From: CAJBLF01 sp964560855
GTDB lineage: Bacteria; Patescibacteriota; Gracilibacteria; Absconditabacterales; Absconditicoccaceae
Direction of reading: 5' to 3'
DNA: 64,000 nt
Assembly: GCA_964560855.1 (NCBI GenBank)
Contig: CAZLLU010000002.1
Location: 11,774-75,773, forward strand
Positions 10,315 through 20,403 of the stretch are shown here, piece by piece. How positions within the stretch are numbered: the stretch's first letter is position 1; every line of letters begins with the position of its first letter. The position numbers and the translations under genes were made by a program. Below the pieces are notes generated by a model that saw nothing but the letters and a program-made list of their open reading frames with translations, did no database searches and was not told the DNA's origin.

Positions 10315-10806
10315 ATGCTGGAAATTAAAAATTTAAGAGACACAAAACACGCAGATTGTGTACAATTATTAGAAAAAATGCTTAAAAAAAATGGGAAAAT
10401 CCCAGTTGATTTCCAAAAAGAAATTCAATGGTGGACAGTAAGATCGGAAGATCGCAATGTATCATTATTGAATGACCCGGTACTTTCAACTGATGAAGAG
10501 GGAAATGAACTTGAAGCTATATTCTTCATCTCTCGCAGGAAAAACGCACAGCATCTGAAGTTGTTCGGATTCGAGTCGGTTGTCGGATCTCACAAAAAGA
10601 AAAAAGAATTGACAATTGCATATGCGATTGAACGATTCATAGAAGAAATGCCGGAGTATATCCCACCGATGATGGTAGTATTGCTTGGTAAAATTTCCGA
10701 GGAAGGGAAATTGTATACAGGAGGCTTCCTGTACAATATACCTCCATATGAGAAAGACATCTGCAAGCAGAGGAACCTGAGAAGGAAATGTATCCTGAGG
10801 AGGTAG
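10315..10806 (+). CDS. Hypothetical protein, 163 aa
   Basis: ATG 10315 (MLEIKNLRDTKHADCV) is chosen because the -10 box covers the earlier in-frame ATG at 10276. The stop is TAG 10804-10806. No TGA codons and no known domain. The middle is predicted globular (EAIFFISRRKNAQHLKLFGF) and the C terminus basic (RNLRRKCILRR). A terminator follows 45 nt later. Function unknown. Confidence 0.65.
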   Translation: MLEIKNLRDTKHADCVQLLEKMLKKNGKIPVDFQKEIQWWTVRSEDRNVSLLNDPVLSTDEEGNELEAIFFISRRKNAQHLKLFGFESVVGSHKKKKELTIAYAIERFIEEMPEYIPPMMVVLLGKISEEGKLYTGGFLYNIPPYEKDICKQRNLRRKCILRR

Positions 10807-10847
10807 AAGACGCCATCAATTAATGACCGGTAAAATTATTTAACAGA

Positions 10848-10883
10848 AAAAGCCTCGGAGTATCCGCGGCTTTCTTTTTTTTT
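10848..10883 (+). terminator. Intrinsic terminator
   Basis: AGCCTCGG...CCGCGGCT imperfect hairpin followed by a T-rich run. Confidence 0.75.
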
Positions 10884-10902
10884 CGAAAAATGGTATGTAT
10901 GA

Positions 10903-11472
10903 TTATTTAATTTCTAGCGTTGTTATTATCTCATCCACTTTTTCCGCATATTGTTCGTACGTATCCACAGTGGCAGTGTATGTTATTACATATAATGTTT
11001 TCTCTTTGATGATATATGTTTCTTTCCATTGGATATCGTAGGAACCCTGTTTGCCTTTGTAGACAAGCTTTTTCCCTTGAATGCCATTGATATCGAGATT
11101 TTCATTGCTAATTTCCGTAAATCATGCGATGCGTTCCTCCAATTGTGGTTTAGTGATAGCATAATAGTCGTCGATAGTGTATTCCTTATCGAGTGTGGAT
11201 ATTGCTATGCCTACATTTTCCGTGATGGTATCTCCTTCGGTCACCGGAGTTTTGAACATGACTACAGCATTGAATACGTTTTCCTGGAAAGTTCGTGCAC
11301 CTGGTACTTGGATTGTGAAATTATATTCCTTATTTTCGTATGTCTGCCGTTCAGGTACATCCTGTTGATCAGCAGGGAGGGTAGTGATCTCGGTAGGAGT
11401 CGTTCCATTTTTTGTACATCCGAAAAGGAAAAGGAGCGATACAGCCAATACGAGGGAAAATGTTTTTTTCAT
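10903..11472 (-). CDS. Lipoprotein, PsbP/DUF1795-like
   Basis: 189 aa from ATG 11472 to TAA 10903. The N terminus MKKTFSLVLAVSLLFLFGC ends in a lipobox (LFLFGC), so it is a lipoprotein matured by Lgt, which is encoded in this window at 36828. The Thr/Pro linker is followed by YNFTIQVPGARTFQENVFNAVV and ends with LYVITYTATVDTYEQYAEKVDEIITTL, the arrangement of PsbP-like lipoproteins. TGA codes Gly near residue 117. Exact role unknown; membrane-anchored on the outside. Confidence 0.75.
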
Positions 11473-11510
11473 GGCTATTTTGTTAAAGCAGTAAAACACG
11501 TGTAAGATAG

Positions 11511-12293
11511 CTAATCCGTCTCTGTTTGCAAGAAGACCGTCTTTTGTGCTATCACGAGCGAATTTTGGGATGTTTTCCATGATGGGACGATAGTGCCTTT
11601 TGTCGTGTAGCAGAGACTTTCTATGATAAAACCGCTGAGCGAGATTAGCTTTTTTAGCTCAGATAACGTAAAGATATGGTAAAACCTTTGGGATGTTATT
11701 TTGCCATTTTTCCATGGAATCATTAGTTCGTTCCATCTATTCTTCCCGAAAGAGCTGATTTGTCTCCGGAGGGAAAGCAGGAGATTGTTCCTATATTTTT
11801 GGATGAATCGCCGTGAAAATGATCGGTTCGTCATTAGGAGTTTTCCTTCGTAGTTGAGTATCCTATAGATGTTTTTGATCAGGAAGAATCTTTCTTGAGA
11901 TGTAGGGATGTGTTGAAAACTCGCTACGCCTACAACGAAATCAAAGGATTCTTGTTTCAATCATTTTATATATTGGATGATATCCTTACAGACAAATTCC
12001 GCCGTGATGTGCTTAGGTGCAGTCTTTCCGCTGATCTGCTTCTTCGCGAATTTCAGCAATTCCTTGGAAATATCGACGCCGGTATACTGGATTTTTATTC
12101 ATTTCATCTGAGCGAGATGTGCGAGCAATCTGCCGCTGCCGCATCAGAATTCCAAAATTTTGATCGTCTTCTTATCGTTCTTGGAAATCTCGTTCAAGAA
12201 AATGTCTGCATCTGCTCGATGTTTGTTCCTGGTGTGATAGTACTTTTCAGCTTCCTTATCATAGAAGCTAGCCAGTGATTTCTTGATGTCCAT
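11511..12293 (-). CDS. Class I SAM-dependent methyltransferase
   Basis: 260 aa from ATG 12293 to TAG 11511. Motif I is ILEFGCGSGRLLAHLA, with the first Gly of GCG encoded by TGA. The acidic motif II is TGVDISKELLKFAKK, then FDFVVGVASFQHI, then LNYEGKLLMTNRSF. This matches Methyltransf_11/25-type enzymes. The substrate cannot be told from sequence. A repeat-rich leader of the shared type lies immediately upstream. Confidence 0.85.
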
Positions 12294-12392
12294 TTCCTGA
12301 AATGATGAATGATGAATAATTGATGATGAATGATTTCGGTGTTGTCTTGTTATTTACTATTGTGATATACAATAGTCCATTATGATAAGTCT
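12294..12392 (-). promoter_or_regulatory. Repeat-rich leader with palindromic ACTATTGT...ACAATAGT box
   Basis: On the minus strand ACTATTGTATATCACAATAG is followed by TAAATAACAAGACAACACCG, then ATTCATCATCAATTATTCATC repeats up to the ATG at 12293. It matches the leaders at 30705, 44035, 49315, 52980, 55322, 56915 and 57588. Confidence 0.55.
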
Positions 12393-12417
12393 TTCATTAT
12401 TCATTATTAATTGTTAA

Positions 12418-13416
12418 TTAATTATTGAAGATGCTTTGTCCTACCATGCGTCATGTCTCCTTGATCTCCTTATTGGATTTGTCTACCAGATCTTCGAGTG
12501 TGAAGGTGATTTCCTCGCCTTCGATGTAGAGCTTCTTGAAGTGCATCAGATAGAGAAAGACGAGCATAGTCATCCTTACATCGTTCTTGCAGTATTTTTT
12601 GAATTCTTCCAATGCCGCTAGATCATTTTCTTCCTGATATTTCTTGTACAACACTTCTCATTCGGCTCCTGAGGTGAGCGTTTTGCTGACATTGACCAGC
12701 GCTTCAGCGATCTTGTTCAATCCAATTCTCTTGCCGGTCATCGCCTGGACGAAGAGGAAGAGATCGATGCTCTTTTCGTTGAGTTTTTTGATATTTTCTT
12801 CGGTGCCTCCGACGTTATAGACAGAGACGATATTATCGAATGCGATGCTGTTGAAACCAACGATGTAGCCGTCAAAATCGAGCATTTTTTGGACGAAATT
12901 TTTCAGTCCTTCCTGGTCGATATATTCATACGTCATTTTGTTATCTCAGGTAGGATGCATAGCATACGCCAGGAGAAATTTCGTATCCTTGAGGTTTTCT
13001 ATATTCGTATCAGTCTCGATATCGTAGACCATATAATTTTTTCCTCAGATGGTGGAGTATTTTCCAGTATGGAATTCGTCGAGGAGGATCTGTTCGATAG
13101 ATTTTTGTCCGGTGATTTTTTCTTTTTTCAAGATATAATTTTTCATCAGACTCTGAAATTCCCTTTTGCCTTCATCATCGAGGATAACCTGGATTTTCTC
13201 TCTTTCATCCATGAGGACGTATTCATTGCCATTATCTTGGAGTCTGAACGTAAAGTCGCCTCTGAACATATAATAGATCTCTTTTCCTTCCTTGAAAATC
13301 TTCTTGAAGAGATCGTTCGCCAGCATACAACGCTCCTTTTTGAGGACACTATAAAAATCGCCAAGAAAATGATTCTGGACGGTTCTGAGCTCGTTGAGGG
13401 TGAATCTTTTATACAT
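12418..13416 (-). CDS. DEDD-family (RNase H-like) 3'-5' exonuclease
   Basis: 332 aa from ATG 13416 to TAA 12418, with three or more TGA (Gly) codons. The N-terminal ~125 residues are of unknown type. Exo motif I is YMVYDIETDTN, motif II region GYIVGFNSIAFDNIV, motif III KYCKNDVRMT (Y-x3-D), which makes it a DEDDy exonuclease similar in layout to the YprB/RNase_H_2 group. Two acidic residues in motif I and one each in II and III can bind the metal pair. The nucleic-acid target is unknown; DNA repair or RNA processing are both possible. Confidence 0.75.
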
Positions 13417-13423
13417 ACTTTAT

Positions 13424-13578
13424 AACTTAATTACGAATTAATAATTACGAATTACAAATTTTCCCACTTCCGAATGGTTGCAGATAGCTTCAGGTTGTTT
13501 CAGATAGCTTCAGGTTGTTGCAATATGAGACAATCTGTAGCGTTCGCCTTGGCGAACATGTAACAATTTGTAACGAAT
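13424..13578. repeat. Repeats between exonuclease and large anchored protein
   Basis: ATTACGAATTAATAATTACG repeats, a perfect 19-bp tandem (CAGATAGCTTCAGGTTGTT at 13481 and 13501), and a GTTCGCCTTGGCGAAC hairpin near 13542. No ORF. Confidence 0.65.
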
Positions 13579-15753
13579 TTATTTTTGGGTTTTAGTAAAT
13601 TCATTATAATTCTGCCATGCCGTGAGGTCTGCATTTTTGATAGCAGTCAGCGGATCTATGACAAAGGAATTTATAGTGTTTTGGTGTGCATCATCAAGCG
13701 GTAAATTGAAATTCTGTATTGTATACGGTTTTTCTCTGACGATGATATCCTTGAAATATCGAGGTCCGAGCGTGTTTGTACTAAGGGTGTAGTTGATGAT
13801 GAAATTGATGCCGCCAAGTGTGAGATCGACGAGAATTTTGCCGTCCTTGTCTGCGATATCGTTGGCCTTGATTCAGAGATATTGCTGAATCTTCTCGAAG
13901 ACAAGTATCGCATTGGTCGTTCATTCGTATGTTTTCTGCGGGGCTTTGTAGCTTACGATTTCTCTGATGATAGCATCCAATGAATAGGCGTTCGTTACAA
14001 TCGTGCTATACGACATCTTGATTGCATTTTCAAGGGTAGCATCAGAGACACTGATAGTTTCTATGCCGCCGTCCTTGATAGTAAATCCATAGCGTACTTC
14101 TCATTTGTCTATAGCGACATCCGTATTTGTACAGGATGCGACCGTGATATTTGACAATGCCTTGAGGGCAGGACAGAGATCGCTTTCCGTAGTCACTGGA
14201 GCATTTTCCTGCTCGTAGAAGACGAGATTCTTGGAAATATAACTGTAGAGCTCTCCTATCGAAAAATTTTGGATAAGGAGCAGATTTTTGATGACGTCGT
14301 TGAGCGCAGGCTTATTTTGGAGATCAATGCTCTTGACGAGGAGCATGTCGTTTTCATAAGACATGATGATATGCGCTTTCGCGCTCTCAGTCTTGTCCGG
14401 AGAAATGAATTTGAGATGGCCGATGATGTCGATGGTCGTATCGGAAACGCTTTTTTTCTCTATGGTCAGATAGGAGATGCTTTGCAACTTTTTTGCTATC
14501 TTTTCTTCTACGCTGGCTGTGACGACTGTTCATGTCTCAGTAAGTGTTTGGGTAATCAGCCCGGTGTTGGTGATATCGGAATTTAATCCTCTAAATCAGA
14601 GGAGCGGCTCTCATTCGTTCAAAGTAGTGATGGTGGTGAGTAATGCAGCAATCTTGCTTCCGCCAAGATTTTGTGTAAATATAGTGCTCTGGTATGCAGT
14701 TTTTTCGAGCGAAAGTGAAAGGTATTTGTTATTGTATCGATAGATTTCGTCTTTGTAGAAAGGGGCGATAGTGTTTTTCTTGAGTACTTCTTTGACAAAG
14801 TCGAGGTAGGTGTTTATTTTGTACGTGTCAGCTTTGTTGATGAGAAAATCTTGATAGATCTGCTGTTGATAGGAAAGGAGCTTATATTCGTTCAATACGG
14901 GATCCTTATAACTGATCTTCTTGAAAGATTGATTTTCCAGATCAGACTGGATTTCCATGAAGAGGGTCGTTCTCTTAAATATCTCCGTGTATTCCTTGCC
15001 GCAGAGGTCAAAAAGATTCGCTATCGTTTCGCTCTGGTCGTTGGAGTAGAGGAGGTATTTGGATAGTCCTTGGCAGAATCTGCTTTTATCTGTTTCGTTG
15101 CTTTTGATGAAATTGAAAATCTGCTCGAGTCCTGTGTAATCTTTTGGAATCATATAGATGAAGAAGCTATCGAGGAAATTATCCAGATAATGATTACATG
15201 TCCTGCTAGAGAGTTTATTTTCTGAAATGCACGAAAGATTGAAATCATCTATGAGCGAGGTCTGGAGCGGAAGCTGTACACGAGTGAATGGTTTACTGAC
15301 GGTGATCTTCTTGGTGAAGATGAAGGTGTTCATGAAGTTTTCGAGCTCTTCCGTATCGTAATCTCCTCAAGAGAAATATGTCATGCTTTTGACTGGCAGT
15401 GTGCTGTAGAAGTAGAAATATCTCGGTACGATAAATCCTTTGTAGCTGATGAGATTATTGACAGATTTGATGAATCCTTCTTTGGTCTGAAGATCTCCCT
15501 GAAGGATGTGAATCTCGAGATCGTTGTCTTTGATGTTCTGTTTCATGAATTTGCTGAATTCTGCGATGAGCTTCGTCTTTTGTATTAAGAGGGTGTCGTT
15601 GCCCTGGAAAATATCGATGCTCAATGACTTATTGAGAAGGCTTTGGAAAAGGAAAAACCCTATAATGAGCGCAACAAAAAAAATAAGGTAATGAAAGAAA
15701 AATCTCGATACTTTTTTGTACATGGTTACGATTTTTGTTTGGGTTCGTTCCAT
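13579..15753 (-). CDS. Large membrane-anchored hypothetical protein
   Basis: 724 aa from ATG 15753 to TAA 13579; a second ATG at 15723 (MYKKVSRFFFHYL) is equally possible. Several TGA codons are read as Gly. One transmembrane segment near residues 20-40 (LIFFVALIIGFFLFQSLL) is followed by a long extracytoplasmic part, predicted mixed helix and strand, with Ser/Thr-rich linkers. The C-terminal part has LTLGGINFIINYTLSTNTLG. No recognised domain. It may belong to a lineage-specific envelope system. Only the topology is supported. Confidence 0.7.
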
Positions 15754-15964
15754 ACTCGTATTCCAGATAAAGGAGGTGTATGTGAAGATAATTATACGGT
15801 TTTTTCCATCGTTTGTCAAAATAATCTTCATATAGTCAAAATGTCGGAAGATTTGCTCTAGAAAAATGTCAATAATGCTCTTGCAATTACTGCAAATTTT
15901 TTTATACAGCGGGTGCGTTAAACACTTTGTTAGACGTATTTTTATATAGTAAGACGTTGTTGTT

Positions 15965-16174
15965 ATGAAAAAATTACTTACTCTTACAGCTCTTGTAGCT
16001 GGTGTTACTCTTTTCGCTGGATGCATGAATCAGCCAGTAGAAGAAGAAACTCCAACAGTAGAAGAAGTTGTTACTGAAGAAGTCGCTCCAGAAGCTGTAG
16101 TTGAAGAAGCTACAACTGAAGAAGCTACTGAAGAAGCTACTGAAGAAGTTGCTCCAGAAGCTACAGCAGAATAA
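15965..16174 (+). CDS. Small acidic low-complexity lipoprotein
   Basis: 69 aa from ATG 15965 to TAA 16172-16174. The signal peptide ends in a lipobox (TLFAGC), so Cys20 is probably lipidated. The mature part is almost entirely Glu, Thr, Val, Ala and Pro, encoded by GAAGAAGCTACT-type repeats (EEATTEEATEEATEE). Low-complexity spacer or stalk, no fold expected. A terminator-like hairpin follows. Confidence 0.75.
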   Translation: MKKLLTLTALVAGVTLFAGCMNQPVEEETPTVEEVVTEEVAPEAVVEEATTEEATEEATEEVAPEATAE

Positions 16175-16216
16175 TTATTCGACATGTCGGATTGAAATCC
16201 TCTGCAAAACAACTAA

Positions 16217-16241
16217 AAGAGAGTCGTAAGACCCTCTTTTT
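16217..16241 (+). terminator. Terminator-like hairpin
   Basis: AAGAGAGTC-GTAA-GACCCTCTTTTT, between the small lipoprotein and the pseudouridine synthase. Confidence 0.6.
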
Positions 16242-16257
16242 CGATTATTCAAAAAAA

Positions 16258-16938
16258 ATGCGCTTAATTACCTATATACAGACTCACCATCAAATTTCCC
16301 GCAGGAACTTTGTCTCGTTTATCGATGATAGAGCTGTTTTGCTTAATGGGAAAAATGTGGAGTCGTACAAACAGGAGATAGCACCAGGCGATGTTATTGA
16401 AATCGTTGCTCCGAATTTTAAGCTCAAGGATACCGTGAAAGAGGAAAAAAAACGTTCGATCATCGTCCTATTCAATAAACCCAAGGGCTATGTCGCATCC
16501 AAATCCGACCCACACAATAAGACTATTTATGATATCTTACCTCTAGAATTCAAAAATTATTATTATATCTGAAGACTCGACAAAGATTCACATTGACTAC
16601 TCCTCCTGACTGATGACCCCGCCTTGGTCAATGACTACGAGCATCCTAAACACGGTATCGAAAAAGAGTACGACATCCAGCTCGACAACGACCTTTCTCC
16701 AAAAGATCGCATACAAGCGATTCAGGGGGTAAAAGATGGAGAAGATACCTTGAAAGCACTCAAGATATTCCAGATCAAAAGATATCATTACCGCGTGTTA
16801 TTGAATGAAGGGAAAAAACGCCACATCCGTAGATTATTTCAAACCTTATGATATCATGTCTTGGATCTTCAGAGAATTCGTGAAGGGGAGTTTAGATTAT
16901 GAGATATCAAACTCTGAGAGCGAAAAATTTTAAAATAA
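16258..16938 (+). CDS. RsuA/RluB-family rRNA pseudouridine synthase
   Basis: 226 aa from ATG 16258 to TAA 16936-16938. An N-terminal S4-like domain (MRLITYIQTHHQISRRN ... VLLNGK) is followed by the catalytic segment GRLDKDSHGLLLLTDD, whose Asp is the nucleophile and whose leading Gly is a TGA. The usual R-x-L-D order is kept. Later KEYDIQL and GKKRHIRRLFQTLGYHVLDLQRIREG match the family C terminus. It isomerises a specific uridine of 16S or 23S rRNA. The exact site is not decidable here. Confidence 0.9.
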
Positions 16939-16944
16939 AAAAAG

Positions 16945-16970
16945 AGTCCGGATGCCGGACTACTTTTTGT
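16945..16970 (+). terminator. Intrinsic terminator
   Basis: AGTCCG-GATG-CCGGACT hairpin and a T run after the pseudouridine synthase. Confidence 0.85.
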
Positions 16971-17064
16971 TAAATTTTCTATACGACTCAGTTGATGAAA
17001 GATGAGCGATCCATCGCTCCCTGGAATTCATTTTTCTCGTTTACCAGGATAGCTTTTTATGCTG

Positions 17065-17307
17065 TTATGCTTCTTCTTTGAAGTCCTCATATACTTTGGC
17101 GAGGATTGTAGGGGTGTTTTTACCTTTAGCGGTATTCCCTATCCGTGTGATGCGATTAAAGAGATTGTTATACCGCTCATCCTGATTCTTTAGCTGTTTG
17201 AATTGCTTTTTGAGTTGTAATATTTCTGATTTACTAATATAATTTTGCTTCATGATCTTGTCGAAAAATGATGAAGCGTTGCTAAAAAAAGAATTGTTGT
17301 TTCCCAT
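17065..17307 (-). CDS. Hypothetical protein, 80 aa
   Basis: ATG 17307 to TAA 17065. Asn/Ser-rich start (MGNNNSFFSNASSFFDKI), then a Lys/Gln-rich helix (EILQLKKQFKQLKNQ). No TGA codons. No family recognised. Upstream it faces the end of mutS. Confidence 0.6.
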   Translation of the reverse strand: MGNNNSFFSNASSFFDKIMKQNYISKSEILQLKKQFKQLKNQDERYNNLFNRITRIGNTAKGKNTPTILAKVYEDFKEEA

Positions 17308-17357
17308 GTTTTTGTTTTTTTTTTAAGATTAATTACTATGTAAGATTTTTATTTTGC

Positions 17358-20057
17358 TTATTTCAGTGCATCTTTGACTTTGTCTAATATCTGCAATGCC
17401 TGCAGGGGAGTAATGTTGTTGAGATCATAGCTTTGCAGGAGTGATTTGATTTTCTCGTATTTGATTCCATATTCGGGATTTGGTATAAGGTCTAAGGGAG
17501 AAGGGAGAAGGCTATCTTTTTGCCATTTGTCATTTGTCATTGGTAATTCGTAATTGTTTAGATGCTGTTTTGCTCTTTCCACTATAGCATTCGGTATTCC
17601 CGCTAATTTTGCTACATCGAGACCGTAGCTTTTGCTTGCTCCACCCTTAACTATTTTTTTCATGAAGATAACTTCTTTGTCGGTTTCATATACGCTGACG
17701 GAATAATTTTTTACACCCGGGTGCGTTTCTTCCAATTGGATCAATTCATGATAATGTGTCGCAATCAATGTTTTCGATCCTATCTTACTAACGAGATATT
17801 CCAGTATTGCTTTGGTCAATGCGAGACCATCATAGGTCGCTGTTCCACGTCATAATTCATCGAAGATGATGAAGCTATTTTTAGTCGCGTTGTTTAATAT
17901 ATTTGCCACTTCAATCATTTCCGTCATGAAGGTGGACTGATTTTTTGCGATATTATCTCAGCTTCCAATACGGGCAAAGAGTGCATCCATAACCGGTAGC
18001 TGACATTCTTTCGCTGGCACGAAAAGTCCGCAATGCGCCATCAAAACAATTAACGCGTTCTGTCTCAGATACGTCGATTTACCTCACATATTCGGTCCAG
18101 TAATTATATGCAGAAATCAATTGTCTGTGGTAGTTCATCATGCATCATGCGTCATGCGTCATGCATCAAGCTGTAAGTCGTTAGGAATGAATTGCTGGTC
18201 GAGTGGCAGGAATTCTTCAATGACTGGATGCCTTGCTTCGATGATGTGCATTGTATCGTTCTTTACAAACATCGGTTTGGTATAGTGTCTCTCATATGCT
18301 AATATCGCTTGTGCGACAAAGAGATCCAACCATGCAATCCATTCAGCGAACTCGTGTAATTCCTTCGTTCATTCAGTTATCTTAGATTTGGCTTGCTCGA
18401 GGAACTCGCGCTCAATTCTGCTGAGTTCGTCCTTCGCTTGCAATATTTTTTCTTCGAGATTTTCCAGATATGGAGAAGAATATCTCTGACCTCCCTTCAG
18501 CGTATTTCTACGGACTACATCAAACTTTAATTTTCATTCGTTATTATTTTCTGAATTCTGAATTCTAAATTCTGAATTAATTTTTGAGAGTTTTTCCTCA
18601 AAAATTGAAATGTCTTTGTTTGTTACTTCTAGAAAATATCCTTGATTCAAAATGAACTTTACTTTGACGGTCGGTATTCCCGCTCTCTGCGCTAACTCCT
18701 GCTGGTACTGTAAAAGCAGTTCATCACTATGATAAGCAATTTTTCTGAGTTCGTCTATTTTTTCGTTATATCCGTCGCGGATATAGTCGATATCGTCCTT
18801 ATATTCTTCGTCATTTTTCAAAAGTTGTTCCAGATAATTATATAAGTGCTGTAGACGATCCAGGCTCACATCACTCAATCATAGCTTTTTTAGCTCGTCG
18901 AGTAGGAATGTGTTTTTGAAGAAAATTCTCAGGGTTGATCTGAGTTTGATGAAGGTGCTCGGTAATACCTTTTTATACAAAATCGTAGTCACCAATTTTG
19001 GGATATCGCGCACGTTGCTCAAGAGCTGATAAATGCGCATTGGTCATTGGTCATTTGCCATTGGTAATTGAGCGAAGTAGCGTTCAATAGTATCCAATCT
19101 TCGTTGCAATTGTTCCAGATCTTTGATAGGGTTCGTTAGCGTATGATGAAGAAGTCTCGAACCTCCTGCCGTCTGCGTGGTATCCAAAATATGGAAAAGG
19201 CTATATCTCTCGCTTCCTTCATAACTTGAAGACAAAAGTTCTAGATTTTTGATCGTGACTTCATCCAGGATGAGATAAGTGTCCTGCGAATGAAAGGAAA
19301 TCTTCGTGATATTGGTCAGGGAAATTTTTTGGGTATGATTTAGATATGAAAGCAATAATGCCATCGTTGGTAATTTACCGTCTTCGAGCGCTTTTCCATA
19401 GCTTGCGATCTGTTGGACTCCCGTCATTCAGACTATGAATTTTTCAGGATCAGGCGGAATATCTCGTACAGATATCAATGCTTTCGTTGTTTGTTGCACA
19501 GGGACGGATACACTTTCTTTCTCCGGGAAATCTATATCGAAAATCAATTCCACCGGTCTGATAGTGAGAATGAATTTTATCATCTCGGCGATGTCGCCGA
19601 AGCTCTTGGTCCAGTATTCGCCGACACTAAAATCTCCTCGGGCGAGGTGGTAACTATATCAGTTCGTATGCGGAATAAACGTTATCGCCATAGTATAGGT
19701 GTACGACTTCTTCGTTTCCTGGATATACGTTCACGGCGTTATTATTGAAACAACTTCTCTTTCGACGATTTTACCAGGAATCGGTTCTGTCGTCTGTTCT
19801 GCTATCGCGATTTTATATCCGTGTGCTATTAATTTACTGATATATTTTTCTACACTATGATAAGGAATTCCTGCCATAGGCACAGCATTTTCTGAATTCT
19901 TATTTTTGCTTGTGAGAATGATGTCGAGCACTTTACTGCAGATCTTTGCGTCTTCAAAAAATGTTTCATAAAAATCTCCCATACGGAAAAATAGGATGCA
20001 ATCTTCGTGTTGCTTCTTGATATCGAGATATTGGACAATTGCTGGAGTAAATGCCAT
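17358..20057 (-). CDS. mutS: DNA mismatch repair protein MutS with repeat-derived inserts
   Basis: 899 aa from ATG 20057 to TAA 17358. The mismatch-binding Phe-x-Glu motif is in FFRMGDFYETF. The ATPase has Walker A TGPNMGGKSTYLRQN (near residue 655) and Walker B IIFDELGRGTATYDG (near 732). A conserved Gly in each is a TGA codon, including TGA 17850-17852 in the DELGRGT motif. Then ATHYHEL and GLDVAKLAGIP. MutS recognises mismatches as a dimer and recruits MutL, which is not in this window. Four places carry extra residues from simple repeats: near 19041-19072, 18543-18578, 18128-18175 and 17520-17550. The frame is intact throughout. Confidence 0.96.
17520..17555 (-). repeat. Simple repeat inside mutS (CATTTGT/CATTGGT)
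   Basis: TGCCATTTGTCATTTGTCAT is read in frame as part of ELPMTNDKWQKD, near the MutS C terminus. Confidence 0.65.
18128..18175 (-). repeat. Simple repeat inside mutS, just before Walker A
   Basis: CATCATGCATCATGCGTCATGCG-type repeat encodes DAGRMTHDAGGTTTDNG between the PNDLQL strand and FLHIITGPNMG. Four in-frame TGA codons lie within or next to it. Confidence 0.75.
18543..18578 (-). repeat. Simple repeat inside mutS (AATTCTG)
   Basis: TTCTGAATTCTGAATTCTAA-type repeat encodes INSEFRIQNSENNNE within the lever/clamp part of MutS. Confidence 0.75.
19040..19072 (-). repeat. Simple repeat inside mutS (CATTGGT)
   Basis: CATTGGTCATTGGTCATTTG-type repeat encodes AQLPMANDQGPM, with one in-frame TGA, in the core domain. 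Confidence 0.7.
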
Positions 20058-20059
20058 AT

Positions 20060-20105
20060 GTTTACTGTAAAGCATAAAGCTTTAAGCTTGAAGCTTTGGA
20101 TTTAA
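20060..20105. repeat. AAGCTT-type simple repeat upstream of mutS
   Basis: AAAGCATAAAGCTTTAAGCT-type repeat. Related repeats occur near 25610 (inside pheT), 35195 and 43018. Confidence 0.65.
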
Positions 20106-20148
20106 AACTAAATGTTTGTATAAATTATAAGAGAAAAGTCAAGTAAAG

Positions 20149-20169
20149 AAAAAACCAGGATATACCTGG
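20149..20169 (-). terminator. Terminator-like hairpin in mutS upstream region
   Basis: On the minus strand CCAGG-TATAT-CCTGG is followed by a T run, about 90 nt before the mutS ATG. It could end a short leader or antisense transcript. The rest of 20058-20403 holds no ORF. Confidence 0.45.
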
Positions 20170-20403
20170 ACTTTGTTGGATTGTTGCTTCATGGATCCTG
20201 GAATACGTCCCTATCATCTTCGTTTGGTGAGATTCTGCTTTGTTATAAATGAAATTTTATTTTTTGGACAGAGGTCGTGGATATTTATAGAATAAAGTCA
20301 AGTCCAATATATCAGGAAGTGATAGTAAAACTTTGAAAAAACCCGTATCGCGGATATACTTAGAACATAGCAAAAATATTTACTTCAGAACCATGAAGAT
20401 TGT

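Noticed and set aside
15367..16026. Long N-terminal extension upstream of the 724-aa membrane protein
   Set aside because: The extension overlaps the divergent small lipoprotein and its promoter; starts at 15753 or 15723 next to the membrane helix are more plausible.
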